This document shows, piece by piece, positions 45,650 through 54,714 of a stretch of 64,000 nucleotides of DNA. A program made the translations under genes and the position numbers. The DNA lies in the NCBI GenBank assembly GCA_963799395.1, contig CAWCWZ010000062.1, positions 25,870 to 89,869 of the forward strand, in the 5' to 3' direction. The notes under the pieces were generated by a model. It had not been told where the DNA came from. It was given only the letters and a program-made list of their open reading frames with translations, and ran no database searches. This DNA is from Bog-752 sp963799395 (GTDB lineage: Bacteria; Actinomycetota; Thermoleophilia; UBA2241). The first letter of the stretch is position 1, and every line of letters begins with the position of its first letter.

Positions 45650-46541
45650 CGAGCGCGCCGGCGCCGGCGTAGCGGGCGACGACGATCGTGGCGCCGCCAC
45701 GATCGTCGTCGCCCGCTACGCCGGCTACTGCTACGGCGTCGAGCGGGCCCTGCGCATCGCCGAGGAGGCGGGTGTCGCCCTGGCGCCGCCGATCTACACT
45801 CTCGGCCCGCTGATCCACAACCCCTCAGTCGTCGAGCGCCTGGCCCGGCGCGGCATCGCCGCGATCGACGACCTGAACGAGGTCGAGAGCGGCACCGTGA
45901 TCGTGCGCACTCACGGCGTCGATCCCGAGGTCGTGGCCGCCGCGCGGGCCCGCGGGCTCGAGGTGATCGACGCCACCTGTCCGTTCGTCAACGTGGCCCA
46001 CCAGAAGGCGGAGGTGCTACGCGAGCAGGGCTACACCCCCGTCATCCTAGGCGAGAGGGACCACCCCGAGGTCGTCGGCCTCGTCGCCTGGGCCGGGCCG
46101 AGCGCCCTGGTGGTCGAAGACGCCGACGAGCTGCGTCTGGGCGACGTATGGGGCAAGCGTGTCGGGGTGATCGTGCAGACCACCCAGACGCGCGACAACC
46201 TGGCGCGTCTCGTCTCGCGGCTTGCCCCGGCGGCCCGCGAGACTCTCGTCTTCAACACGATCTGCGACGCCACCGGCAAGCGCCAGGCCGCCGCTCAGGA
46301 GCTCGCTCGCTCGGTCGACGTCGTGATCGTGGTCGGCGGCCGCAACAGCGCCAACACGACCCGTCTCGCGAGCCTCTGCCGCGTCATCCAGGAGCGCACC
46401 TGGCACATCGAGACGGCCGCCGAGCTCGAGAGCGCGTGGCTCTCCGGAGCGCGGCGCGTCGGGGTGACCGCCGGCGCCTCCACGCCCGAGGACGAGATCG
46501 ACGCCGCGGTCCGGCGCATCCGTGAGCTGATCGGCCCATGA
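45636..46541 (+). CDS. ispH: 4-hydroxy-3-methylbut-2-enyl diphosphate reductase
   Basis: Last step of the MEP isoprenoid pathway, a [4Fe-4S] enzyme. 301 residues. The three cluster cysteines are in ARYAGYCYGVERAL, ATCPFVNVAH and NTICDATGKRQ; HGVDPEV, TTQT and NSANT follow the family. The first about 22 residues are encoded by the left arm of a 63-base inverted repeat (45663-45725), so the real core begins at IVVARYAG. Overlaps plsC by 14 bases. Confidence 0.94.
   Translation: MSPSDERAGAGVAGDDDRGAATIVVARYAGYCYGVERALRIAEEAGVALAPPIYTLGPLIHNPSVVERLARRGIAAIDDLNEVESGTVIVRTHGVDPEVVAAARARGLEVIDATCPFVNVAHQKAEVLREQGYTPVILGERDHPEVVGLVAWAGPSALVVEDADELRLGDVWGKRVGVIVQTTQTRDNLARLVSRLAPAARETLVFNTICDATGKRQAAAQELARSVDVVIVVGGRNSANTTRLASLCRVIQERTWHIETAAELESAWLSGARRVGVTAGASTPEDEIDAAVRRIRELIGP
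45663..45725 (+). repeat. Perfect 30-bp inverted repeat at the 5' end of ispH
   Basis: Arms 45663-45692 and 45696-45725 are fully complementary with a 3-base centre (GCC). The right arm encodes conserved IspH sequence, so the left arm looks like an inverted copy of it. It is read in frame as GVAGDDDRGAA. Confidence 0.92.
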
Positions 46542-46560
46542 GCCTCATCGCCTCGCTGCG

Positions 46561-47966
46561 GTGAGCGGCGATCCCGCGCCCGGCGCGCGCGGACGGGGCC
46601 TCGCGGTCGACGGGGTGTCGGGGGCGGCGGTGCGAGCGGGCGTGGAGCCCGGCGACCGCATCGTGGCGATCGACGGGCGACCGCCAGAGGACGTGCTCGA
46701 CCTCGCCCTGGCCGCCGCCGACGGCCGCTTCAGTCTCGAGCTTGCCCGAGGTGTCCGCCGTCTTTTCGTGTCCGTCGTGCTGCGGCGCGGCGAAGAGCAC
46801 GGCCTGTCGCTGCAGGATGGGCTCGGCGTCGCGGTCCGGCGCTGCGCGAACGACTGCGCGTTCTGCTTCGTCGATCAGCTGCCGCCCGGCCTGCGCCCGT
46901 CGCTGTACGTGCGTGACGACGACTACCGACTCTCATTCCTGCAGGGCACGTTCATCACGCTCAGCAACGTCGACGACCACGACCTCGAGCGCATCGCGGC
47001 CCTGCGGCTGTCGCCGCTCTACGTCTCGCTGCACGCCTGGGACGACGACGTGCGCGCGCGGCTGATGGGGGCCGGCGCCCGCGGCGCCCGCGACCGCCTC
47101 GTCTGGCTCGCCCGCCACGGCATCGAGACCCACGTGCAGGTGGTGCTGTGTCCGGGCGTGAACGACGGCGCCGTGCTGCGCGAGACGGTGGAGCAGCTCG
47201 CCGTCCTGGCCGGCGGGCCGTCCTGGGACGCCGGCGCTGATGAGGAGGCGGGCGATACGCGCCGTGCGACCGATGGGGAGGCGAGCGATCCGGGGTCGTG
47301 ACGAACGCTGGCGAGGGCGGGAGCGGGGGAGTGGTCGACGTGGGCGTCGTGCCCGTGTCGCTCTCGCGCGAGTCGCTCGGCCTGCGGCGCGTGACCGCAA
47401 GCGACGCCGACGCGACGCTGGCGCTGATCGCCGAGCTGCAGGTCGCTCTTGCCGCCCGCCTGGGGCGGCGCTTCGTGCACGCCGCCGACGAGCTCTACCT
47501 GCTGGCCGGCACGCTGCCGCCGGCCGCCGACGCTCCCCGCCAGTACGAGAACGGCATCGGCATCTGCGCCGCCCTGCTCGCCGAGGCCGAGGCGGTGGAG
47601 ATCGCCGCGGGCGCCCCGCGCCTCGCGCTGCTCGGCGGCGCCGCGGCGGCGCCGGTGCTCGACGCCGCCGCCCTCAGGCTTGTGGCACGCGGCGCGGTGG
47701 CGGCACGCCCGTACATCGTCGCCAACCGTCTCTTCGGAGCGCACGTGACCGTCACCGGGTTGCTGGGCGGCCGTGAGGTCGTCGCCGCCCTGCGCGAGCA
47801 GCCGCTCGCCGACGGCGAGTGGCTGCTCGCGCCCCGCACGTTCCTGCCCGAAGACCTGGGCCGCACCCTCGACGACGTCAGCGAGACCGAGATCGCGGCC
47901 GCCTGCGGCGGCCGTCTGGCGCTGGGCGACGATCTCGCCGCGGCGATGACCGCCGCGGCGAGGTAG
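46561..47966 (+). CDS. PDZ/radical SAM protein of the DUF512 family, split in two frames
   Basis: The first part (46561-47301) has a PDZ-like domain (GVEPGDRIVAIDGRPPEDVLDL) and the cluster motif RRCANDCAFCFVDQLPPGLR. The second part (from about 47330) holds VGVVPVSLSRESLGLRR, VHAADELYLLAG and VTGLLGGREVVAAL, the C-terminal DUF512. The two are in different frames, joined by a low-complexity Glu/Asp/Gly/Arg stretch at about 47215-47330 that other members lack. One indel there (TGA 47299-47301 overlaps GTG 47298) separates them. The function is unknown; the family often neighbours der/plsC-type genes. Confidence 0.8.
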
Positions 47967-48087
47967 GACCGGCCGATGCGTGTCTCGGGCGGTGCGACCG
48001 TGCGGTGGGCAGCGGCCGGCGAACGCCGGCGTGAAGACGACTTGCAGTCAACCGCTCGATAACGTACGTTCTCCAACACAGTCGCAC

Positions 48088-48115
48088 TTGACGGCGGCCG
48101 AGCGGAGCCTATGAT
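48088..48115 (+). promoter_or_regulatory. Promoter in the 533-base gap before the mtbB operon
   Basis: TTGACG (48088-48093), 16-base spacer, TATGAT (48110-48115). Start expected near 48122, about 378 bases ahead of the first gene. The gap (47967-48499) also holds a small hairpin at 48195-48209, two copies of CGGCGCCTCAC (48221-48231, 48236-48246) and a weaker possible promoter TGGGCA-N17-TAAGCT (48364-48392). I see no protein gene or tRNA in it. Confidence 0.55.
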
Positions 48116-48499
48116 CGGTTTCGATTCTGTTCGATTCGTCGAGCAGCTCGTGACAAGGGGTGTCGTGGTCAACGCCATTCCGGCGTTCGGACTTCGCGGA
48201 TGATCCGCGTTGCTCGACTACGGCGCCTCACACTGCGGCGCCTCACCCCGCACGGATCCTCGCCCCACCCCGAGCGGTCGGTGGCTGTCGCCGGAGGCCG
48301 CAGGATACCGCCATCGCAGCCGCGCTTCGGTGCGCCGTCGGGCGTCCTGTGCAACGCCGGAGCTGGGCAAGCAAATCGTCTGGGATTAAGCTAGGTGTAG
48401 GCGCGGCCGCGGGGTCAGTGTCCTTTGCCGACGGGGTGGCATGAAAGGAGCGGGTGGACAGATGAACGCGGACACCACGAGGTTCGAAGGGGGTGCTCG

Positions 48500-49447
48500 G
48501 TGAAGGTACGGCTCTTCTTCGCCACCGACGTACACGGGTCCGAGGTCTGCTGGCGCAAGTTCATCAACTCGGCCAAGCACTACGAGGTCGACGTCCTCAT
48601 CCTGGGCGGCGACATGACGGGCAAGGCGATCGTACCGATCGTCGAGGCCGGGACCGACCGCTGGCAGTATCACATGCAGGACCAGCAGCACGACCTTCAG
48701 GGCACCGACGAGCTGGCGCAAAACGAGCGCCTCATCCGCGACCACGGCTACTACCCGGTCGCCATGAGCCACGACGAGGTCCAGGACTACTCGACTCATC
48801 CCGAGAAGCTCGACGAGGTCTTCAAGCGTGAGATGCGGCGCACGGTCGAGCAGTGGGTCGCCTGGGCCGACGAGCGCCTTGCCGGCAGCGGCATCCAGTG
48901 CATCGTATGTCCGGGTAACGACGACCAGCCCGACATCGACGAGATCCTCGCCACCTCCAAGGAGATCGTCGTGGGCGAGGGCAACGTCCTCGATATGCCC
49001 GGCGACTATCAGCTCGTCTCCAGCGGCTGGACCAACCTGACGCCGTGGGACACGCCGCGCGAAGAAGACGAATCCGCCCTGCACACGCGTATCGAGACTA
49101 TCGTCAAGCAGGCGACGGTGCCGCCCGAGCGCCTCGTGCTCGGCCTGCACGCGCCGCCCTACGATACCCAGCTCGACGTCGCCCCGAAGATCGACTGGGA
49201 CTCGCTCACTGTGCAAGGCCAGGACACGGCCCACGTGGGTTCCACCGCGGTGCGAGAGATCATCGACGAAGTCCAGCCCCTGCTCTCGTTGCACGGTCAC
49301 ATCCACGAGAGCCGCGCGGCCGTACGCATCGGCCGCACGCTCGCGATCAACCCGGGGAGCTCGTACGTCGAGGGCACGCTGTCGGGCTGCGTCGTCGAGC
49401 TCGACGGCAAGAGCAAGGTCAAACGCTACCGACTGACCATGGGATGA
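48500..49447 (+). CDS. Calcineurin-like metallophosphoesterase (copy 1)
   Basis: 315 residues from GTG 48500, chosen because AAGGGGG lies just upstream and MKVRLFFATDVHG starts the domain. Binuclear-metal motifs: DVHG, GGDMTG, GNDDQPD (GNDD in place of GNHD), GLHAPPYDT and GHIHESR. A substrate is not predictable. It is clearly paralogous to 56497-57498 (shared FATDVHGSE, TPWDTPREE/REVEE, GHIHESR, INPGSxYxEG). First gene of the + strand operon with permease, nucleotidyltransferase-fold protein and mtbB. Confidence 0.85.
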   Translation: MKVRLFFATDVHGSEVCWRKFINSAKHYEVDVLILGGDMTGKAIVPIVEAGTDRWQYHMQDQQHDLQGTDELAQNERLIRDHGYYPVAMSHDEVQDYSTHPEKLDEVFKREMRRTVEQWVAWADERLAGSGIQCIVCPGNDDQPDIDEILATSKEIVVGEGNVLDMPGDYQLVSSGWTNLTPWDTPREEDESALHTRIETIVKQATVPPERLVLGLHAPPYDTQLDVAPKIDWDSLTVQGQDTAHVGSTAVREIIDEVQPLLSLHGHIHESRAAVRIGRTLAINPGSSYVEGTLSGCVVELDGKSKVKRYRLTMG

Positions 49448-49524
49448 GCGCGCCCGGGTACGTCGCAAGGGGTAGACGGCGCGCCGCGTCGTCCACGAAG
49501 GGTCTGTCACGGGAGGTTCAGTAG

Positions 49525-51168
49525 ATGGCGACAAACTCCGAAGCACCGCGGCCGGCGGAGCAGACGCTCTTCGTCCGCAAGGCCAGCGGCCTGGTGAAGG
49601 GCTGGTCCACGACCGACGGCTTCCGCTATTCGTTCTTCTCCACCAACATCTTCCTGGGGATCTGGGGGTTCCTGTACGCGGTCTTCATCCCGGGCGGCAG
49701 CGTGTTCTGGGCCGTCATCATCACCACGGTCCTGGTACTGCTCGAAGTGGTGGTCTACGCCGGTCTGATCTCGGCGATGCCACGGGCCGGCGGCGACTAC
49801 GTCTGGCAATCACGCGTGTTCCACAGCTCGGTCGGCTTCGTGCTGGGGGCCACCGGCTGGTGGTTCATCCTCTGGCTCTGGATCCCGATCTACGGGGCCT
49901 TGTGCGTCAACTCGTTCATCAATCCGGTCCTCAGGATCGTCGGGGCCGGCGGCAGCGCCGACTGGCTGCTCACCCACAACGGCGTGTTCGTGGCGTCGCT
50001 CGCCACCATCGCTCTCGCCACCTACCTGGTCGCCATCGGCATGAAGGCCTATGCGACCTTCCAGAAGTGGGCCCTGTGGATCGGTCTGGCCGGCATCCTC
50101 GTGGCCGGCATCATCCTGCTCGTCACGTCGAAGACTGGCTTCATCAGCGCCTTCAACCGTGAGAACCTCCATCTGTACGGGGTCCACAACGCCTATGGTG
50201 CGACGGTGGCCAACAGCGGCTCGGGCATGCCGTCATCGATGTTCAGCGGCTCGGTGTGGCAGACCTTCAAGCTGATCCCGTTCATGTGCTTCTGGCTGCT
50301 GTGGCCGAACTGGGGCGCGACCCTCTACGGCGAGGTCCGCGGCGCCAAGGACTTCCGCAAGAACATCTACCAGATGGGCGGCGGTCTGCTGTCGGCGGCC
50401 GTCATCGGCGTCATCTTCCTCACACTGGTCACCAAGACGATGGGCTACAAGTTCTTCATGGCCACGGCCAACGGCTACGAGGGCGTCATCTACGCGTACA
50501 TCAAGGGCACGCCGCAGCACGGCGACTACCTCTCGCCGACTGCCATGATCGCCTGGGTCGTCAACAACTCGGCCTTCCAGGTCATCCTCATCGCCGCCAT
50601 CTCGTTGCTCGTCTTCGGGTGGTGGGGCACCGTGTTCCTCTCCTCGACGCGCATGATCTTCGCCTCGGCCTTCGACCGCATTCTGCCCGAAGGCGTGGCC
50701 AAGGTGACCTCGGGCGGCGTGCCGGTCGTGGCGCTCCTGTGCATGGTGATTCCGTCTATCATCGTCTCGGCCTTCTACGCCTACCAGCCTTCGTTCATCA
50801 AGCTCACCTACGACGCCACGCTGGTGATCGCCGTCATGTTCCTCGGCTCAGGCCTGGCCTTCATGGTCATGCCGTGGCGCGCGAAGAGCATCTGGGAGAA
50901 CTCGGCGCTGCCCAAGGCCAAGATCCTGGGCATCCCGTGGATGGTGATTGTCGCCGCCGGCTACTCTGCGTTCCTGGTCTTCAACCTGTACCTGTGGATC
51001 TACGACCCGACCAACACCTACGGCGTCGGGTACAAGAACGGCAGCTCGATGATCTTCATGGGCATCCTGTACGTCGCCGCGATCGTCATCTGGATCGTCG
51101 CCTGGGCGGTGCGCAAGCGCCAGGGCATGGCTCTCGAGGCGGTCGCCAAGGAGATCCCGGTCGAATAG
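49525..51168 (+). CDS. APC-superfamily amino acid/amine permease (copy 1)
   Basis: 547 residues with about twelve membrane helices; intact. ATG preceded by GGGAGG. N-terminal FVRKASGLVKGWS is shared with copy 2 (FSRKASGLSRVMS), and SAMPRAGGDYVWQSRVFH matches the helix 2 region of copy 2 (TAMPRSGGDYVFQSRVLG). The substrate is unknown; the link to mtbB and choline-kinase-like genes suggests a methylated amine or amino alcohol (inference). Confidence 0.85.
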   Translation: MATNSEAPRPAEQTLFVRKASGLVKGWSTTDGFRYSFFSTNIFLGIWGFLYAVFIPGGSVFWAVIITTVLVLLEVVVYAGLISAMPRAGGDYVWQSRVFHSSVGFVLGATGWWFILWLWIPIYGALCVNSFINPVLRIVGAGGSADWLLTHNGVFVASLATIALATYLVAIGMKAYATFQKWALWIGLAGILVAGIILLVTSKTGFISAFNRENLHLYGVHNAYGATVANSGSGMPSSMFSGSVWQTFKLIPFMCFWLLWPNWGATLYGEVRGAKDFRKNIYQMGGGLLSAAVIGVIFLTLVTKTMGYKFFMATANGYEGVIYAYIKGTPQHGDYLSPTAMIAWVVNNSAFQVILIAAISLLVFGWWGTVFLSSTRMIFASAFDRILPEGVAKVTSGGVPVVALLCMVIPSIIVSAFYAYQPSFIKLTYDATLVIAVMFLGSGLAFMVMPWRAKSIWENSALPKAKILGIPWMVIVAAGYSAFLVFNLYLWIYDPTNTYGVGYKNGSSMIFMGILYVAAIVIWIVAWAVRKRQGMALEAVAKEIPVE

Positions 51169-51210
51169 CGTTCGCATTCTGCGAAAACCAGTGTCGCTCG
51201 GCGTGACCGT

Positions 51211-51243
51211 GGCGGCGGTCCGGCTTTGAGCCGGACCGCCGCC
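51211..51243 (+). terminator. 15-bp perfect hairpin between permease 1 and the next gene
   Basis: Arms 51211-51225 and 51229-51243 around TTG. It lies 42 bases after the permease stop and 41 before the next ATG. It could terminate part of the transcripts or stabilise the upstream message. Confidence 0.55.
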
Positions 51244-51284
51244 CACGTCGCGTCAGGCGGTGAGCCGAAGAAGGAGGTCGATAC

Positions 51285-52097
51285 ATGGCACAGCCGTTCA
51301 TCCTGCCCAAGGACATCCCGATCGAGCGCTACCCCAAGCCCGAGGTCTTCCTGGCCGAGGGCAAGCGTCTGACGGAGGAGGCCCAGAAGCGCGGCATCAT
51401 CATGCGGGTCATGGGCCCGCTCGCGCTGCACTACTACTTCCCGGACCAGATAGACCTCTACGCCAGGCTCGAGCGCCTCGGCGAGCGCTACTTCACCGAC
51501 ATCGACTACGCCGCCTACAGCAAGACCGGCGGCAAGATGCGTGACTTCATGAAGGACATGGGCTACGAGTGCGACCTGCAGACCATGGCGATGTCGGGCA
51601 AGACGCGGCACATCTACTACGCCGGTCCGGTGCCCATGATCGACGTGTTCTTCGACAAGCTCGACTACTGCCACGAGATCCTCTACAAGGACCGTCTCGA
51701 GCTCGACCCGTACTGCGTCACCCTGACCGACATCCTCCTGCAGAAGCTGCAGATCGTCGAGATCAACGACAAGGACCTGAAGGACATCGAATACCTGTTC
51801 ATCACGTGCGAGATCGGCGACGACGACAACAAGAAGATCAACCAGAACTACCTCGCCAAGCGCTTCGCCGACGACTGGGGCTTCTGGTACACGGCGACTC
51901 AGCTCAACCTCGATCGCGTCAAGAAGCACTGCGACACGGTGCCGGCCCTGACGCCCGAGATGCGCGAGCGCGTCAAGGCGCAGGCCGACAAGGTCATCGC
52001 CCGGGTCGACGCCGAGCCCAAGACCAAGGCCTGGAACAAGCGCGCCAAGAAAGGTGCGTCCAAGATCTGGTACAACGAGGGCTTCTCCGACTGGTGA
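51285..52097 (+). CDS. Nucleotidyltransferase-fold protein (copy 1)
   Basis: 270 residues, ATG with an ideal GAAGGAGG site. RVMGPLALHYYF followed by YFTDIDYAAYSK (DxD) and MIDVFFDKLDYCHEI (third acidic residue) fits the Pol-beta-type nucleotidyltransferase pattern seen in MNT/AbiEii-like proteins; LTDILLQKLQIVEINDKDLKDIEYL follows. Paralogue of 57531-58344. No antitoxin-like partner is seen. A role in nucleotidyl transfer to the substrate handled by the kinase and phosphoesterase is only inferred. Confidence 0.65.
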   Translation: MAQPFILPKDIPIERYPKPEVFLAEGKRLTEEAQKRGIIMRVMGPLALHYYFPDQIDLYARLERLGERYFTDIDYAAYSKTGGKMRDFMKDMGYECDLQTMAMSGKTRHIYYAGPVPMIDVFFDKLDYCHEILYKDRLELDPYCVTLTDILLQKLQIVEINDKDLKDIEYLFITCEIGDDDNKKINQNYLAKRFADDWGFWYTATQLNLDRVKKHCDTVPALTPEMRERVKAQADKVIARVDAEPKTKAWNKRAKKGASKIWYNEGFSDW

Positions 52098-52143
52098 GCC
52101 CCGCGTGGTCTCGACCCCAAGCAGCAGGAAGGTCTAAGCGTCT

Positions 52144-53544
52144 ATGAAGATCCTGACGAGAATGGGCGACAGCTCGAGCGTCGAGATGACGCGCGACGAG
52201 CTGCGCCACGACCTCGAGGAGGGCACCGAGGCGGCCGCCACCAAGGCCAAGATCCCTCCGCTTACCGAGAACGAGATCGATTACCTGGACGACATGTTCG
52301 CCTGCCCGAGCCGCATCTGGGGCGTCGAGCGCGGTCACGAGGTGGTCATGACGAAGGACGGGTGCGTGAACGCCCTGAACTCGTCGCGCATGTCGAGCGG
52401 CGTCGTGGCGCCGGTCAACCGCGAGGTCGGCGTGCGCCTCTTCGAGTCGATGCTCGGCTTCGACTCGATGGAGGTCTCGCACAACGACTACTCGGTCAAG
52501 CCGCAGCGCTTTCTCAAGGCGCTCGAGCAGCTCCACATGGAGCTCCTCCAGGAGACGACCATCTTCCCGCTCCTGTACGGCTTCATGCCCAACCTCGGCC
52601 TCTACTACCGGCCCGACGGCTCGTTTCCAGAACCCGTCCGACCTGCTGCCGCTGGGCAAGATCGACGAGGCCCGCAAGACCCAGGAAGAGGCTCTGCAGG
52701 CCTGCCAGGACGACTGCATCCTGATGAGCGACTGCATGCTCGAGATGGGCGCCGACGGTATCGACTACGACACCGTCGCCTCCACCGGCGACGCCGAGTT
52801 CCTGGCCGTGCTGAGGACCACCGAGCATGTCGCCGACGAGACCGGCCTGCCGGTCGAGATCGGCATGTCGTCCGAGATGGTGCTCGGCTTCCACGGTCAG
52901 CTCGAATACGACGGCACTCGCCTGGCCGGCCTGTGGCCGCACCAGCAGCTGGAGCTCTGCGAGAAGGCCGGCACGGCCATCTTCGGGCCGGTCGTCAACA
53001 CCAACACCGAAAGTCGACGCCGTGGAACCTGTCGCGGGCCGTCACCTTCGTCAAGGCCTGCAGCGAGATCGCCAAGATCCCGATCCACGCCAACGTGGGC
53101 ATGGGCGTCGGCGGCGTGCCGATGTTCGAGACACCCGCCGTCGACGCCGTGACCCGGGCGAGCGCCGCGATGGTCGAGATCGGCCGCTGCGACGGGTTGT
53201 AGGTGGGTACAGGCGATCCAGCCGGCATGCACATGGCGCATCTGCTGGCCTCGTCGATGGGTGGCATCAGGGCTGCTGGAGATCTGGTAGCACGGATGCA
53301 ACTCAAGAAGATGAGGATCACGGAAGCCAAGCAGTACGTGGCCGACAAGCTGCACGTGAGCCCGCTCGAGCTCTCCGACCCGCACGTCATGCGCGGCCTT
53401 CGCGAGGAGCTCGACATCGGCGTGGTCACCGGTGTGCCGGGCGTAGCCAAGGGCATGGCGGCCAAGATCCGCATCGCCGAGCTTCTCGACATCGAGATCA
53501 ACTCGGTGGAGCAGTTCAAGAAGAAGACCGGGCTGCACGCGTAG
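52144..53544 (+). CDS. mtbB: Dimethylamine:corrinoid methyltransferase MtbB with in-frame amber (pyrrolysine) codon
   Basis: Moves a methyl group from dimethylamine to a cognate corrinoid protein. The whole length matches archaeal MtbB: MPNLGLYYRPDGSF, YDGTRLAGLWPHQQ, IFGPVVNTNT, GMGVGGVPMFETPAVDAVT. After GRCDGL comes TAG (53200-53202, codon 353), and the frame continues VGTGDPAGMHMAHLLAS, GIRAAGDLVARMQ and ELDIGVVTGVPGVAKGMAAK to a terminal TAG. The length of 466 residues equals the archaeal protein. Two indels (extra T at 52624-52626; missing A near 53009-53013) shift the middle part. Standard gene callers would split it. Last gene of the + strand operon. Confidence 0.93.
53200..53202 (+). 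other. In-frame TAG decoded as pyrrolysine (predicted)
   Basis: The amber lies between CDGL and VGTGDP, exactly where archaeal MtbB has pyrrolysine. Conserved MtbB sequence of 113 residues follows before the final stop. Pyrrolysine positions the methylamine next to the corrinoid in this enzyme class. Confidence 0.88.
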
Positions 53545-53551
53545 CGGCCCG

Positions 53552-53580
53552 CTGAGGCGAGCCCGCAGGGTTCGCCTCAG
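53552..53580 (+). terminator. Hairpin directly after mtbB
   Basis: 13-bp stem with one G-U pair (arms 53552-53564 and 53568-53580) and a GCA loop, 7 bases after the mtbB stop. Confidence 0.6.
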
Positions 53581-53591
53581 ACGATGCGACA

Positions 53592-53625
53592 AGGGCCGCG
53601 GCCGCCAGATGGCGGCCGCGGCCCT
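53592..53625. terminator. 15-bp hairpin between convergent operons
   Basis: Arms 53592-53606 and 53611-53625, loop AGAT. Placed between mtbB (+) and the kinase (-), it can serve both directions. Confidence 0.6.
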
Positions 53626-53694
53626 CGCTGTGGGCGTTGCCGGCGCGGACTCGACCGGCGCCTGCGCGGCACCAAGCGCTGGGGAAGAGCGCAG

Positions 53695-54626
53695 CTACAC
53701 CCGCGCGAGCCACTCCTCGTAGTCGGGGTCCGCGGCGTTGTCGCAGAACCGCCTGATGCGGTTCATGCCGTACTCGTGGAAGTCGAAGTCGATCTTGGAA
53801 AGCCGACACTGGATCATGGCCCAGATGCTCCACCAGAGGTCGGCGACCAGCTTGTGGAGCATCATGCGGCTGTAGCGCTGTTCGTCCATGGAGCCGCAGT
53901 ACCAGGTGAGGAAGGCTCTCTCCTCGGCGCCCGACAGTGGGTGCTCGACGCAGAAGTCGCCGAGGTCGAAGTAGGGGTCGGTCATGCCGCCGTACTCCCA
54001 GTCGATGACCCACATCTTGCCGTCGCCGTCGAGGATGAAGTTCTCGGAGAGCAGGTCGCAGTGGCAGGCGGTGGGCGTGGGCTCGTCGCGTTCCATGGCC
54101 ACCTCGATCGCGGCGACGACCGCGTACATCTGCTCGAGCTCCTCCGGCCGCGGCGCTTCCACGTCGCGGGCCATCGCCGTGTAGTCGCGGATCATGTCGA
54201 ACACATGGATCTCGTTGTCGAAGACCGCTTTGTCGTGATAGGTCCTCACGGCCCTGGCGATCTTCTCGAGGCGGTCCGAGTGTCCCGCGATGGACTCGGG
54301 GTGCATGGTCTCGCCGACGATGAAGGGCACGATCGTACAGTGCCCCGGTTCGATCCGGTGAAGGAGCGGCGGGGTCACGCCGGCCGCGGCGGCGGCCACG
54401 TGGTTCCGCAGCTCGCGCTCGCGATCGATGAAGGTGTCCGTGCCCAGGCCCGGGATGCGCAGCACGTACCTCTGCCGGTCCCCGGCGCTCCGGCCTCGCC
54501 CACGACGGTCACGAGGTAGTTGAAGTTGGTGATGCCGCCGCCGAGCACCTCCCAGCGGACGTCCTTGCCCTTCCAGTCTGCGATCTGGCCGATGACCTCG
54601 TCGGGCGTGATGGTAGCGCCGGTCAT
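53695..54626 (-). CDS. Choline/ethanolamine kinase-like phosphotransferase (copy 1, one indel)
   Basis: About 310 residues. VRWEVLGGGITNFNYLV and RIPGLGTDTFIDRE form the nucleotide-binding lobe; the catalytic loop is HCDLLSENFI and the metal-binding segment VIDWEYGGMTDPYFDLGDF, as in LicA/choline kinase relatives. An indel near 54476-54486 breaks the frame before YVLRIPG. Substrate probably a small amino alcohol (family knowledge), not proven. Last gene of the - strand operon led by the DeoR regulator. Confidence 0.85.
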
Positions 54627-54714
54627 GCTCGATCCCCTCGTCGGTTTGTCGAAGTGCCGGCGCGCGGCGGCAGGCCGCGGGCGGCGGTGGCGTGAAGGTC
54701 GTTCAGGGGCGATG

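Noticed and set aside
48481..48490. GGTTCGAAGG as a tRNA T-loop near the mtbB operon (possible pylT)
   Set aside because: No matching acceptor, D or CTA anticodon arms around it; I found no tRNA-like cloverleaf in the window.
48500..52097. Toxin-antitoxin reading of the nucleotidyltransferase-fold genes
   Set aside because: No AbiEi/HEPN-like partner gene is adjacent and both copies sit in operons with a permease and a phosphoesterase.
53203..53300. Hairpin insertion element after the pyrrolysine codon
   Set aside because: I could not find a clear stem right behind the TAG, and such an element is not required for UAG decoding.
53203..53544. Separate small gene starting right after the mtbB TAG
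   Set aside because: It has no ribosome site, starts exactly at the amber and continues MtbB homology, so it is the C-terminal part of mtbB.
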